Origin: Anaspis maculata
Lineage: Eukaryota > Arthropoda > Insecta > Coleoptera > Scraptiidae
Assembly (NCBI GenBank): GCA_949128115.1
Contig: OX421961.1
Span: forward strand, 103,462,363-103,526,362
Length of the DNA stretch: 64,000 nucleotides
Direction: 5' to 3'
This document shows positions 45,342 through 57,149 of the stretch, piece after piece (the first letter of the stretch is position 1; every line of letters begins with the position of its first letter). The position numbers were made by a program, and so were the translations under genes. The notes under the pieces were generated by a model that was not told the DNA's origin, did no database searches, and was given only the letters and a program-made list of their open reading frames with translations.

Positions 45342-46180
45342 CGCCGGTGTTACGCGCCAAATTCAAATTATATGTTTTCTATATTATTTTTTTGTATAGC
45401 TAAATCAATCGATAAAAAAATTTATAGATACTTTGGCCTGAGTATTTTTATGTGTGTTTTCGATTTTCAACGAGAAAAAAAATTAGTATAATACTCTATT
45501 GACTGAACATACCTACCTCGATATCTACAAACAATGCTGCAGCAAAAAATAGAAGATCATAAACCAGGAAAATTATGACTTTTGTCACGTGAAAATTGAA
45601 TGCATTTTCAAGTGTCTTCTTTCCTCTGCTGTGCATAATTTCATAAACTAGTGCTCACACAGAGTAGTCGTGACAGAGACGTCGTGATAGTAAATCTCGT
45701 TGCGACACTGCCCTGAAGTACCTATGATTCCTAATTGCAATCGCGGCAAGTGTCAAAAAAAAAATCTCTGCTTTGTTGATGAATTTTGTATAAATCGACC
45801 AGTTGGTTGTAAAGTTGACGGGAGCGTTCATGAACGGTTTTGGACCGCCGTATTTACGGCATCCACATTCCCCAGCCAATTTCGTTAGCATCAGCCAAAC
45901 ATCACACCAGGTTTGGCCAGATCCTTCCCAATTCCTGATTTCCTACAAACGCTGCTACTGAATTTTTAAAACAGAGTCCATGTTTGATATGAGTATTTGA
46001 CATTCTCATTCAACCATTCGTTTGATCAGGCACCAAAATGATCTTTGCCGCACCCGTATATATATACCCAAAGCTTTGTTTGAGTAGGTATTATAAATCT
46101 GCATCTGCGTTACAAATAAAAAGTGATTATTGTTTGTTTTCGATAAAATAAAACAATACCGCACCTTGTGTCGAGTTATA
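45342..46180. other. Intergenic DNA, no gene supported
   Basis: Short mirrored frames at 45655-45891 on both strands have no motif. Otherwise AT-rich sequence. Confidence 0.4.
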
Positions 46181-46200
46181 CCCCCCCCCCCCCCCCCCCC
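46181..46200 (+). repeat. C20 homopolymer
   Basis: Twenty consecutive C, rare in this AT-rich setting and likely variable in length. Confidence 0.95.
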
Positions 46201-46310
46201 AATCCAAAATTTGAAAGCTCGAACCAACCCTACATCATCGAATGATATCTATACTTAGGGCATTTGCACCGGCTAGCGTCAGGGGGTTGCCTTGTCCTTG
46301 TTATACTTAC

Positions 46311-46600
46311 CTGAGACGAACTGAATTTGCCGCATCTCTCCTCTAATTTACATCACCCGATTTTCACTCCCACTCGGTTCGATTCCCTTTGTCTCTGACA
46401 ACATTTCGCCGACCGACCGACAGAAAGTTCGCCTATACTTCGTCATATTCTATACCTTACTCCTACCTACCTATCTCTATATCAACCCCACCGCCTAATA
46501 TTCCGCTGCTTGTTTTACGGTTTCCCGCCACTAATTATAAAGTAACTAAATATTTGGAAAAAGCACCGCGCGCGCTCGTAAAAATGCGGTGCAAAACTGA
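46311..46600 (-). promoter_or_regulatory. Candidate minus-strand first exon and promoter
   Basis: CTCAG|GTAAGTAT (exon end at 46311, minus strand) is a full match to the U1-binding donor consensus. Upstream lie ATG at 46335 (MRQIQFVS to the donor) and CpG-rich sequence with GAGCGCGCGCGGTGC near 46570. This could be a 5' exon of a host gene reading leftward. The next exon is not identified, and its phase does not fit the exon at 44901. Confidence 0.35.
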
Positions 46601-46689
46601 TGTTTGGAGTGGAGGAGTGGAGGATATTAAGCATCCATTAGACCAACAACATCTCCGGCGGTCTATTTCTTAAGTCTCCCGACAAGTTT

Positions 46690-48900
46690 TTAGTGCTTTC
46701 TCGTCGATTCTCCCGCCAGTATGATGTATATGATCGTAATGGCAGTTTTAAATTGCCCACAAGAAAATTGTTCGGTAGGTAGGTACTTTGTTCTGTTGTG
46801 TTTGCATCAGGTTATAAGTATCTTTGTTATACCCAGTTAGTATGTATTTTGTACTCAATTTTCACCTCGTGTGCTTCCTTTCCTGTGCACCTTCCTTAGC
46901 CTAGAGCCTTTTGCTTTCTTGCCTGTCGATATCTACACATGATGTGCGTTTAACACCTACATATAACTGGGTCTATACATAGGGGAGAATGGTGTAACAT
47001 GTTGACATTGATTAAGATGAGGCACTTCGAGTTACCGGATCTCCTCGTGTTATGATCTTGTGACTCAAGCGGCTGTTAAGCCTCTGGCCTCTGTCACACT
47101 AGGCTTTTTTGAGCGAGTAACTTTTTATGTTACCGGTTGATTATTGGCGGTTGACATTAGATTGACATCTACTGTAATTTTTTTGACATCTGACATTTCT
47201 CGCTAAAACGCTGCGGTTATAACTTTGGTTATCAGCATTTGGCGGAAAGAGTTATTAATTTGCAGAGAAAAAACTTTTTTCTAAAGATTTCCTGCTTCGA
47301 CTTCAGCTGGAGATCCGCATTTTTCATTCTAGCTCGCCGTAGCTACCTCTGTGTTCGCGACGTAAACGTTGTCTTTTTTTATCGCAATAATGTAGTGCAT
47401 TGCTGGGGGCGTAGTCTTTCAGCTGCGCACCTCTGGAGCTAGATCTACTACAAACCTGCTAAATACGCTAACCATAACATGAAATAAGAGACACAAATGC
47501 AAACCCCTTTTTCAGATTATTCCTACTTGTCAAATTTCCATGTCAATATGTGGGTATTACAGGTATCCACTAGTGCCCACCTAGGCTACTAGACGTCGGA
47601 GTATGTTTTTTTCGCAAAAACGTCCTCGACGATCAAGTACCGAGCTCTACACCAGGTGGCGTTTTTCAAATGTAAATCGCCTATCACACAGCTTTGGGAG
47701 ATGTCACCGAGCCTTTTCCACATGATTTACCCACTGGCTGTCACTTCTGACAATTTTATTTTGCTTTGCCAACTCTAAATCGGAAACGTACCGCCTCCAT
47801 AGAGAAAACCCGACAGGTGAAAATTGTGAAGGTGTACTGTGAGGATTAGCAAAAGCTAACTTTTCTAGTATAGGAACGAAGGACTGTTTGGGCGTTTTGG
47901 CAGAGTGAAACGATATTAATAGACTTTCAAAAGCTTTTGCTAGGCTGACTGCTGACTGCTGCCTCCACAAAAGATTTTATTCCCCTATCATTCTTGGTTG
48001 AGATGATCAGGGGACGCAAGGGGGCCTAATATAGGGCTATAGCTCGAAAGCTGGAAGCATTATTTGGTCATCATAAATCCCAGTTGATCTCCTTTTTCGT
48101 ACCACTAAAAATATTTTTAGATAACACTCCTTACTCAAAAAGCTTTAGTTAAAGGAGACCACAACACAAACTACAAGTTGGTCTTAGATGAAAGAGTTGA
48201 AAAAACTAGAACAATAGGTAGTATCGACGTGACGTCATGTTCCTGAAAATCGGCCATTTTGTAGAAGCTAATCAAACTGACTTTTGCCACATCAACTAGA
48301 ATGTCGCAGAGTTCGTGTCGTCAAAAACTAACTCACATGGTTGTTTGCGCAATGTATGGCTGTTCGTCCAGCTACTCTCGCATGGGAGCATGGGTTTCAC
48401 TGTTCTGGCTACCCTGGAGTGATGATATCCCGTGGAGATCGAGCACAAGAGTTATCTGAGTATAGGTAATGAAAATCCTCATGGCTTTCCCGGACAAATC
48501 TGAGAAATTTGCTCATCAGAAAGCTTACCAGCGACTTGAAATTTTGCAACGAACACTTCCTGCTTGAGGTAGGTTATGGACTTCTAATGCTTTATGAGCT
48601 TAAACTTGCTTGGGCGAGAACGTTTCTGTCCCCAACACCAAGTAGTCTCCGTGCTGTGTTTTGGCACCATATCGAACTTGTGGTCGAGGTTTTGAATCAC
48701 CAGCTCAAGTAGGTCACAGCACCGCACATTCTGCTCATATTCTGCTCATACTTGAGCAAATCATCACCGGCAAGCGTCTTGCTGTGATATTGCTTAATTA
48801 ATTTGACATGTCAGTCTGATGTATGTGACATGTCGATCAGCTGTTTGTGATTAGCTCCTACAAAATGGCCGCCTCGTCGATACAACCTATTGCAAGATTT
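46690..48900. other. Intergenic DNA, no gene supported
   Basis: AT-rich sequence with TAGGTA words, and ACACCAGGTGGCGT at 47649-47662, a 12 of 14 match to the general CTCF motif. No frame has a recognisable domain. Confidence 0.4.
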
Positions 48901-48918
48901 TTTAAAAATTAAAAAAAA

Positions 48919-50189
48919 AGGTTTTTTTAAAATCGCCAGAAAATTCTTGAAAATCACTCAATTGTGAAGCCGTTTGCACTGTTTTGAAGAAAAATGTCAA
49001 TATTTTCAAGAACTACTGAAGTCCTCCACAAAAATCACATGGATATGTCTAATACAGGGTGATGAAAAAAGTCGTTCAGTTTTGTTCTTTTTTACTCTCG
49101 TGCAGGAGATTGTTCATTCACCCTGTACACCTATATTTACTTGGATCTTATAGTCTGTAGCTTATGTAACTCGTCAGTTTTTAGTTTTTTGCTTTCCGTT
49201 GCGTACTTACCGAAATATAGCCTTTTCACTTTCCAAAGTCGTTTTATCGATAAATCTACTAAATCCCGGCGCTACTGGATTTTTTTTGTACTAAGCAATG
49301 CCACTTGGTACTTTTAGAACGATTTTTTGCGCAGATTTCAAAATTGACGAAGGTATGGCGTCTAAACCATCTGATGTATACACGGTGTCGCAAAAAAATC
49401 ATTTATGAGATTCATTTTATTTCGAAATAATCAGTAGCAAAATGCCGTTGCAAAGATCAACTCCAAGTAAGTTCGATATCGTGGCAAATATCTTGCGGAA
49501 TGGTACAAGGCAAAGAGAAATTCCCAATTTGGTGAACGTATCACAAAGTGTCATCGGTGGGCAAATAGACGACTCCAGGCCACTGGCAGTGCCCGAATCA
49601 CACATGGAGAAGGTCGCCCGAGAATAATTTCAGTAATGGAAGATCTCTTTTTGTTAGACATAAAATTATGGAATTGAAAAGTGAAATTTTCTACAACCTG
49701 TAATAAGGTGTCAGAAACAAATTTCTTCGTTCATGCGACACCCTGTATATTTTTATGTAGTCTTCCATTTGAAATCTGTTAAAAAAATCGTTCTAAAAGT
49801 ACCAAGTGGCTTTGTTTTGTAAGTATCAAAAAATCCAGTAGCCCCGGATTTATTCATCGACAAAATGACTTTGGAAAGTAAAAAGGCTATATTTCGGTAA
49901 GTACGCAACGCAAAACAAAAAAATAAAAACTAACGAGTTACATAAGCCACAGACTATAAGATCCAAACAAGTATAGGTGTACAGGGTGGATGAACAATTT
50001 CCTGCATGAGATTAAAAAAGAACAAAACTAAACGACTTTTTTCATCACCCTGTATTAGACATATCCATTTGATTTTTGTGAAGGACTTCAGTAGTTCTTG
50101 AAAATATTGACATTTTTCTTCAAAACAGTGCAAGCGGTTCCACAATCGAGTGATTTTTAAGAATTTTCTGGCGATTTTAGAAAAACCTT
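48919..50189. repeat. 1.3-kb fold-back block 6
   Basis: AGGTTTTTTTAAAATCGCCAG at the left is mirrored by CTGGCGATTTTAGAAAAACCT at the right. Further in, TACAGGGTGATGAAAAAAGTC (49057) faces its complement near 50037, and CCGAAATATAGCC faces GGCTATATTTCGG. Arms span about 450 bp each around a loop that holds a Tc1-like fragment. The arms themselves look like nested Tc1/mariner-type TIR elements. Confidence 0.85.
49376..49750 (+). mobile_element. Tc1/mariner fragment in fold-back loop
   Basis: TACACGGTGTCGCA at the left is mirrored by TGCGACACCCTGTA at the right, flanked by TA. The frame from 49442 reads FDIVANILRNGTRQREIPNL then VNVSQSVI, a Tc1-type N-terminal helix-turn-helix. The catalytic part is deleted. 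Confidence 0.65.
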
Positions 50190-51190
50190 CACTTGAAAAT
50201 ATCCACTTCAATTTGTGAGCAGTTTATTTTAAACTTGAAACCATTTTTCTTCATCATGCGGCTGTTTTTGCATAATGTTGGAATGTTGAAAAAAAAATCG
50301 CCTCTTGATAATATAACAAGTCCAAACTAGGACGAGTTCTTTGCAGCTTGATTTGGGGTGTAATAATGTGAATACTTGTTGAATATAGTATACACTATTT
50401 GAAGACTATAGTACATTTTGTTGGACACATTAACAATTGATCTGATTACTGCGGGTCACAGTGCTAATGGTTTCAAAGACGTGTGTATTTGTGTATAGTG
50501 GGTGGCACAATACAATGAGTGAGGATGTCGGCAAAATATTAACACAAAAGGACTACAGGGAGTGTGAAGTAGCCACCGGACTTGTTGAAGCATGATGATT
50601 TGACTTCTCGCGGTTATGGGACAATCTCATATAAATTCGATTGAAAATGCGAAATTGATTTATTGGGGTACATTGGTGCATTCCCGGTTCACGAATCTAC
50701 AATGTTGAGGAGTTCAAGACTACCCTTTCTGCTTTCTTCGTGCAAAATTTTGGAGAAATTGGTCAACTGACTGACTGGTCGGTGAAAGAACTTGAGAAAA
50801 TTGTTTCGCTAATTTGGCTCATCAGAATCCAGCAGCTCCAAAGAATCAAACACAGAAACAAAACCCTCACGGAGAAAAATGCTTCAGCGGAAATCTGTAG
50901 GCGTTACAGGCTCAGGTCATTGAATATCTGAACTGCTACCAACCATTTCAATACGTGAATATCCAGGTGGACAATATTTATCAACTTTGGTAGTGAAGAT
51001 TGAGTTTTTGGTGGTAATTCAAGAAACTACTGCCTTCAGCATTATCCAGTATCACCCCAGGATAGCAAGTATTACAGTTCACTGTTTTCCGAACCGGCAG
51101 GTAGTGACCATCACTGACTCAAGTAGGTAAAATGTGTATATACAGGTCAGCGACAAATGCAGACAATTGTTGGCTTCAATCAGTGCTGCA
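50190..51190. other. Intergenic DNA, no gene supported
   Basis: AT-rich with no recognised motif. An 80-bp complementary tail just outside fold-back 6 may be part of it. Confidence 0.4.
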
Positions 51191-51194
51191 CCAA

Positions 51195-52070
51195 AGCTGT
51201 AATTATTACATACCTGAAGTCTGTAACTAAGACTACTCCTTGCCATCAATAATACTGTGCAATGAATGACTGCGACGGACACAGTCCTGGGACCATTAGA
51301 AATTACATACCTCAACTTGCAATTCTCTCTGGTGATGACCGGGATATGTAATGACCACATTTAGGTAGATATTCTTTTCACCAATCACGTGTTCGACTGT
51401 GGAGCAAGGGCCAGACTGAAGCCGACGCCATCGCCAGTCCGTCCGGTGGTGTCTTCGAGTAAAGATATAATGACCCAGTGGAGTCAAATACTATGCCAGT
51501 GGGCACTTCCAGAACAAACACTGGAGGCATTTGTCATACCATACCTATAGTATAAAAGCTCGCAACGAATTTCTCATTATATTTCAATATGAAATGGCTC
51601 GGAGCCGGTATTTTCATATTCTAATCAAGTTGGTGCCTCACAACATTATTCGGCAGATAAGTTCCAAGAAGACCATGTGCACGGTGCATGTAGGTACTTA
51701 CTTTTGAATGTATATCAGCGAATCTGCGAAACCTGCACCACTATCTAGTCGTCGCTCTGGATCATCAGATATTACATTCCTGGCTCTAAATTATGCGATT
51801 ACATACTTGCGCCGTTATCTAGTCTTCCCTAGGTCATCAAATATTACATACCTGGCTCTTTATTCGATTACATGCCTGCGCCCTTCTTTGCTGCTCTCTG
51901 GATCGTCAGATATTACATACCTGAGCCATCAGCGTTATTACCTACCTGGGTCATTGATTTTTACAACCTTAATTTTTTCGAAAACGAGGTATGTAATCGT
52001 TACAAACCCACATACGTTGTCACCAAAATGTTTTCTGGACCACTAGGAATTACATACTTGAGCTTTTAAA
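51195..52070 (-). repeat. ATTACATACCTG repeat cluster
   Basis: The word ATTACAT(A/T)CCTG or a near-copy appears about eight times. Between 51757 and 51960 three imperfect tandem units of 70-73 bp share GGATC(A/G)TCAGATATTACATACCTG. On the minus strand each word reads CAGGTATGTAAT, a strong splice-donor sequence. Short open frames here are composed of the repeat and are not called. Confidence 0.7.
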
Positions 52071-52469
52071 AATTGCAGTCCTACTTTTTTCCGTGCTGAA
52101 GAATTTGAAAAGAAAGCTACCTTCAGAAGGCGTTTTTCAAATGTGAGAATAGCTGGGGGAACAAGAAATTTTACGTGTCCGTAGACGTTGACGCATTTTC
52201 GGTAACCTGAAAGCCTGAAGGTTTGTGTTCAATTATTGTAGAAAATTGAAATTCCAGAAGTCCAACAGCTTCAAGTGATATTGTTGATCGAGTTCATGGG
52301 TATATCAAAAAAAGGCCAATAAAGGAAGGCGAAGCCATCCTCAAAATTGGGCATGTCATATTAGACCAGTTGAAAAAGCTCAGCCGATTAGGAGGAGTGT
52401 ACCTATGCTTTGGTTTTGGTTTTGCAAGTTTATTTCCTAGCAATCCTAGCACCACCATCTTTTTCCCCC

Positions 52470-52960
52470 TTTCCCGATTCTTGAGAAATAGGCTTTCCAG
52501 CAAAAAAACAAGTCGATTTTTATTTCAAGGGGGACATCTAAAACACGTGTTGCCAAATTTTTATCTACAACCCCTTCAGCCTCTAATTAAGAATTTTTTT
52601 TAAAAGGGTTAGGGGGTTATTTGAAATTTTTTTTAACACAAAGAAAATTTTAATAATATTAATTTGACGTTGCACAAAGTAGGTAATGTCATTTGAAACT
52701 TTGAAGTAGGGTAGGGTGGGAGCCAAGGGGTTGAAAATAAAAATTTGGCAATACTTGTTTCAGATATCCCCCTCAAAATAAAAATCGATTTGTTTTGCCG
52801 GAGAATTATTTATATGTTTGACAGGAAAAGAATTTGAATACTTACCTTCAATTGATGTATCGCAATATAAGCTATTTGAAATTTTCAAGTAGGGTAGGGT
52901 GAGGGCGTTAAGTTGTAAATAAAAACTTGGCAATACGTGTGATGTCTCTCTCTAAATAAA
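52470..52960. repeat. Three copies of a ~100-bp unit, one inverted
   Basis: GTAGGGTAGGGTG(A/G)G and AAATTTGGCAATAC-type blocks occur at about 52705-52810 and 52883-52960 in direct order and at about 52520-52610 inverted. Each is followed by AAAATCGA(C/T)TTGTTTT in the first two. Confidence 0.65.
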
Positions 52961-53429
52961 TGAATAATACAAATAATTTCGGTGTTTTCCTGAAAAAAAA
53001 ATTGGCAGCGAGAAAGTTGATGTAGGAAGAAATGGACCTGTACCTGACCCTGGCCCTTAGTGCACGCTCAAGTTTTTCTGATATAATTGCTGTTATCTGG
53101 CTGAAATGCGATTGCTATCATTGTCGTTATGCCGAAAAGAGCGATATGACGCAAAGTTTCAGCGATAGGTATATGGCCTGTGTCATGGAGGGCCTGTGTG
53201 GACCTAGCTTTACAAGCTTTAAATTTTGCCGTGCACTTTGAACTGGCCACAACTGTACTTAGATAAGTACTCTCTTCAAAATTTGGAAGTCTACAAGTGT
53301 ATATTAATAGAGGTAGGTATTTGTCTCGTGGGTATAGGCACCTACTTGATCTACCTGGCATCCACCTGATCAAGAAAAAATGTATAAAGCCGGTATGATG
53401 TGTGTACTAGTGTTATGATGGAAGGCACC

Positions 53430-53690
53430 TATTCGAGTCTCGGATGATGAAAAGAAGTTGATGCGGCCTGTGGCGAAACGAACGATGGATCGACCCTTAT
53501 GGCGCCACGGGCGTGCTGCTCCCTTGGTCGTCACGCGACCGCAGCACGCTACCCCAAAGGTAACCCCTGATGATGGCCCAACCCCGGCGTGGCTTTTGCC
53601 TGGGTCCGGCACACAAAATCGCCCCACGGCACCGTTAACCACCAGAAAGAGAAACCGCACACACCCGCCGCCGTATATCTACCTCTAATA
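53430..53690. other. GC-rich island of unknown origin
   Basis: This 260-bp patch is far richer in GC and CpG than its flanks and is open on both strands. The plus frame includes MRPVAKRTMDRPLWRHGRAA and could end at a donor AAAG|GTAACC (53559). It could be an exon, a SINE-like element or inserted DNA. I recognise no family. Confidence 0.3.
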
Positions 53691-53699
53691 ATAATTCGA

Positions 53700-54830
53700 A
53701 TACGAATTCCTTTATACTTAGCCATACACACAAACGCCATCATCAAAGGTTTTCTTTTTTTATTTCCAGTGCATGCAACCATAAAAATACCGTTGTTCAA
53801 GAACCCCCGCATACACGAATTTTCGAAGGTATAGTGCCCATACACGTGCGGCGACGCTATAATCTTCTTCACCATGCTTATCTAGCATGGAAAATCGATT
53901 TCGCAGTTACGAAAATATCGGTATAAATACCCTAATAGCCTAATATGAAAATATAAACACTTTTTTCCAGATTCGTGTTATTTGGCGGCATTTATGGTTT
54001 AAAAACAAGTCCTGGTTGATTGGCAGGTGTCAAACTAAACAAAGGTCCACGTGGAAACATCCCAAGTCTCTTATTATAACTCCCGAACGCTCCGATGTGG
54101 CTGCAGGTCAAAAGGATGGTGGAAATATGCGTGTAAATTAGCGAAATGCGTGTGTGGCCTCAAAAAAATGGGTCGGTTACTTCGCAAATTTGTAACGACC
54201 CCGCCCCTGTCCAATTTTTGCGTGTAAAAGGAATGTGCAAGAGAAGTTTCAGATCTGTTGTCTTCTTGGCATCAGTGGGAGAGAAATCACGAACAATTCA
54301 GTTCAACTACAGAAAATTATTCAATAAATTGAATCATAAACTGTTCATACTTACTAATTTGACTTTGACGCAAATACCTTGTGCAAATTACTTACCAAGG
54401 AACTTTCCGGTGACTGTTGTTAGTGTCATCGAAAAAAAATCGTAAAATATAGCAGGTGCGATGACAGACCTGTTAAGCTGAGGCTCTCAAGCTTTCTTTC
54501 TTCCCATATATATTTTTTGAAGTCAAGCAAATCTAACGAAAGTTCGCTACCCCTTCTAAATGGAACAAATCGTGGCGAAGAGGAAGAGGCCTGATCGTGG
54601 TCTCTTCGGTCGGTGTCAGGTCGGCCGAACTGATTGACACTAAGACAAATTTTGAGTTTGACTGAGTGCTCAATCCGTGGGAGAATCCTGGTAATCATTG
54701 GAGGCACGAATTTTTTTTACTGATTGAGCTCTGTGTAAGTTGAACTAATGAATCTTCGAGTATATTGAGCTCTTTTCAAGCCTCGTCATATTATGTATTT
54801 GTGCCCGCTTTCATTCCACATTACTTTTCC
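53700..54830. other. Intergenic DNA, no gene supported
   Basis: No recognised motif; AT-rich with short frames only. Confidence 0.4.
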
Positions 54831-54839
54831 GACCCCCAC

Positions 54840-54980
54840 CATTATGGAAGGGGAAGTATTGTAATCGCGCAGAAAAAAAGTTTTGAGATTTCGCCGGATA
54901 TATCCGTTTTGAGGTCCCCTAAGACGATCAAAGCCATTTTCAGAATGATGTCTGTTTGTCTGTCTGTCTGTGTGTGTGTA

Positions 54981-55033
<53 letters not shown>

Positions 55034-55130
55034 GATCTTTCACGACTGCCGAACCGTTAATCCGATCGACTTGAAATTTGATATTCGAATATGGTTTCCT
55101 TGTGGAAAGAGCCCAGTTAGTTTTTGGCTG
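54840..55130 (+). repeat. Dispersed repeat with (TCTG)n microsatellite
   Basis: A TCTG/TG run occupies 54951-55034. It is followed by CGAACCGTTAATCCGATCG and ACTTGAAATTTG, a configuration I recognise as common beside tetranucleotide runs in repeats of many animal genomes. The GTCC run at 12.7 kb sits in a similar setting. Confidence 0.7.
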
Positions 55131-55139
55131 TCATCTGTC

Positions 55140-56136
55140 AAAGATAAGTGATCACAACAAATATCAGAAGCTGTATGTTATGGAACTTGACTTGCGGTAT
55201 GTCATTTGAAAGCCCTTGGAAAACTGCATTCAGAACAGTTGGAAGTATTGCCCTATCTGTCATTTGTCTAATAACAAAAAATGTGAAAGTTCAAAACTTT
55301 ACCATGTAATTATTCAAAATCTATGCGCTGGATTGGAACCCAATTTGGCAGAGATCAACACAACAAAAGAGTCAAATTAAGTCAGCAGTTGCAGTTTCTC
55401 ACCATTTTCCAGTCGGGCGTCATGAATTTTCAAAAATTTTCTTAGCAGTTGCCGTTGCCACCCGAGAGGGCCTCTCGCCCGTGTTCTGACAGGGCGACTC
55501 GCTTTTGATGCAGAACTTCAGGAGCAGAAAATCATTTCTGCTCAGAAATCGACTTATTTCGAAAAATTTCAACTGATATCGAAAGTAGATTGGACTGGGC
55601 GTCATTTAGACCCATTTTCAAAATCGACACGGTTCCGGTTCTTCGACGGTAATTTTTTAAAAATGAAATTTGCACCCACAAATGAATCGGACCCACGGTT
55701 TTTGAGTTTTCCTTTCTGGAAAAACTCCCAATTTTACACTCTTTTATCCCGTGAACGGATTCTCATCATTTTTCTCTTAGGCAAAAGGTAACTGGTTCTT
55801 GAACACCTTCCAATAATTTTTTTTCTAATTTCTCGGGAATTTTCCGCTTGAGAATGTAAAACTGGCCTGAATTTTCGAGACCAGACTCTTAAATGATGGA
55901 ACTTGAAGTGAAGACTTAATTGACGATTTTTACGATAAACTGATTTGGAATAAGATATGACGTTTTCCCGAAAAATTGAAGTTTTCCTGCAAATTATTTT
56001 CAATTTTCCTCTCTAATTCCAACTTCCCACCCGAAGGAACGCTTCAAACAAAATTTTCCATAGGTTTCTGAATATACTAGTCGGGGAAGTTTTGTGGTAA
56101 CACAGCCGATTTTTTTCTATTGCTTTTTCGGTAGCT
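55140..56136. other. Intergenic DNA, no gene supported
   Basis: No recognised gene; the LINE inserted at the end of this stretch. Confidence 0.4.
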
Positions 56137-56149
56137 AAGTCTCGCATAT

Positions 56150-57110
56150 TGGGTCCCTGTACACAGCTGATCTTCCCTCGATGGCCGGAGTCACCGTGGC
56201 GACTTACGCCGACGACACCGCAATCCTGGCATCGGATAGAAACCAGGCAGCTGCATCGCGGAGGCTGCAAAGTAGTCTGGATGAGGTGCAGAGGTGGATG
56301 CTGAAGTGGCGCATAACGGCGAACGCAACGAAGTCGACACATGTCACCTTTACATTGCGGCATGATGCTTGTCCACCGGTGACACTGAGAGGATGTCCTT
56401 TACCACAGGCAGACAGTGCAAAGTACCTGGGACTACACCTAGATAGACGGCTGACCTGGCAAAAACATGTCTGGACAAAGAGGAAACAGCTGGGTCTAAG
56501 AGTGAGGCAGATGGATTGGCTGATCGGAAGAAGATCCAAGTTATCCATGGAAAACAAACTGATCTTGTACAAGGTGTCGCTAAAACCCATCTGGACTTAC
56601 GGGATCCAGTTGTGGGGGTCTACATGTAACTCCAACATCGAGATACTGCAGAGATTTCAGTCAAAAACCCTAAGATCAATTTTGAATCCACCTTGGTATA
56701 CAACAAACAAAGAAATCCACCAATATTTGGACATTGAAGAAGTCAACGCAGTGATAACAAGATTGAGCCAATCGTACATCAGTCGCCTGGACGGCCACCC
56801 GAATTCTCTAGCGAGGAATCTCTTGAGGGTCTCAGGGAACAGAAGACTTAAGAAGTGTAGACCGATGGACTTGCCTGCGCGATTTTTGTGATCCGCCGTT
56901 TCACGTTGAAGGGCTGTGTTGTCATCAAATCAACATAAATTCGCGTTTGTGTTGTGTCTGGGTTTTTGTTGGGTGCGTCAGTGGACGGACTCCATATCAA
57001 GTCATGTAAACTGTTTTATTTTATTTTGTTGTATTGTTTATTTTATATATACATAAGTTTTACTAAATATCTTTACCGATAGATTGTGAAACATTCCACA
57101 GCTGTCAAAT

Positions 57111-57135
<25 letters not shown>
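56150..57135 (+). mobile_element. 5'-truncated Jockey-like LINE with poly-A
   Basis: AAGTCTCGCATAT is duplicated at 56137-56149 and 57136-57148. The insert starts within reverse transcriptase and ends in about 30 A. This is the normal product of target-primed reverse transcription with early 5' truncation. The intact duplication and open frame indicate a young insertion. Confidence 0.93.
56181..56891 (+). CDS. Jockey-like reverse transcriptase C-terminal fragment
   Basis: The 236-codon frame starts almost at the catalytic box: YADD at residues 9-12, preceded by VTVATYA. KYLGLHLDRRLTW and KLILYKVSLKPIWTYGIQLW are the thumb-region blocks typical of Jockey-group elements. Fingers and most of the palm are missing, and no endonuclease remains, so no active enzyme can be made. 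The ATG at 56181 is internal, not a native start. Confidence 0.85.
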   Translation: MAGVTVATYADDTAILASDRNQAAASRRLQSSLDEVQRWMLKWRITANATKSTHVTFTLRHDACPPVTLRGCPLPQADSAKYLGLHLDRRLTWQKHVWTKRKQLGLRVRQMDWLIGRRSKLSMENKLILYKVSLKPIWTYGIQLWGSTCNSNIEILQRFQSKTLRSILNPPWYTTNKEIHQYLDIEEVNAVITRLSQSYISRLDGHPNSLARNLLRVSGNRRLKKCRPMDLPARFL

Positions 57136-57141
<6 letters not shown>

Positions 57142-57149
57142 CGCATATC

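Noticed and set aside
46297..46330. ATACTTACCTG resembling the 5' end of U1 snRNA
   Set aside because: Only the first 11 bases agree; the rest has no U1 structure. It is better read as a splice donor on the other strand.
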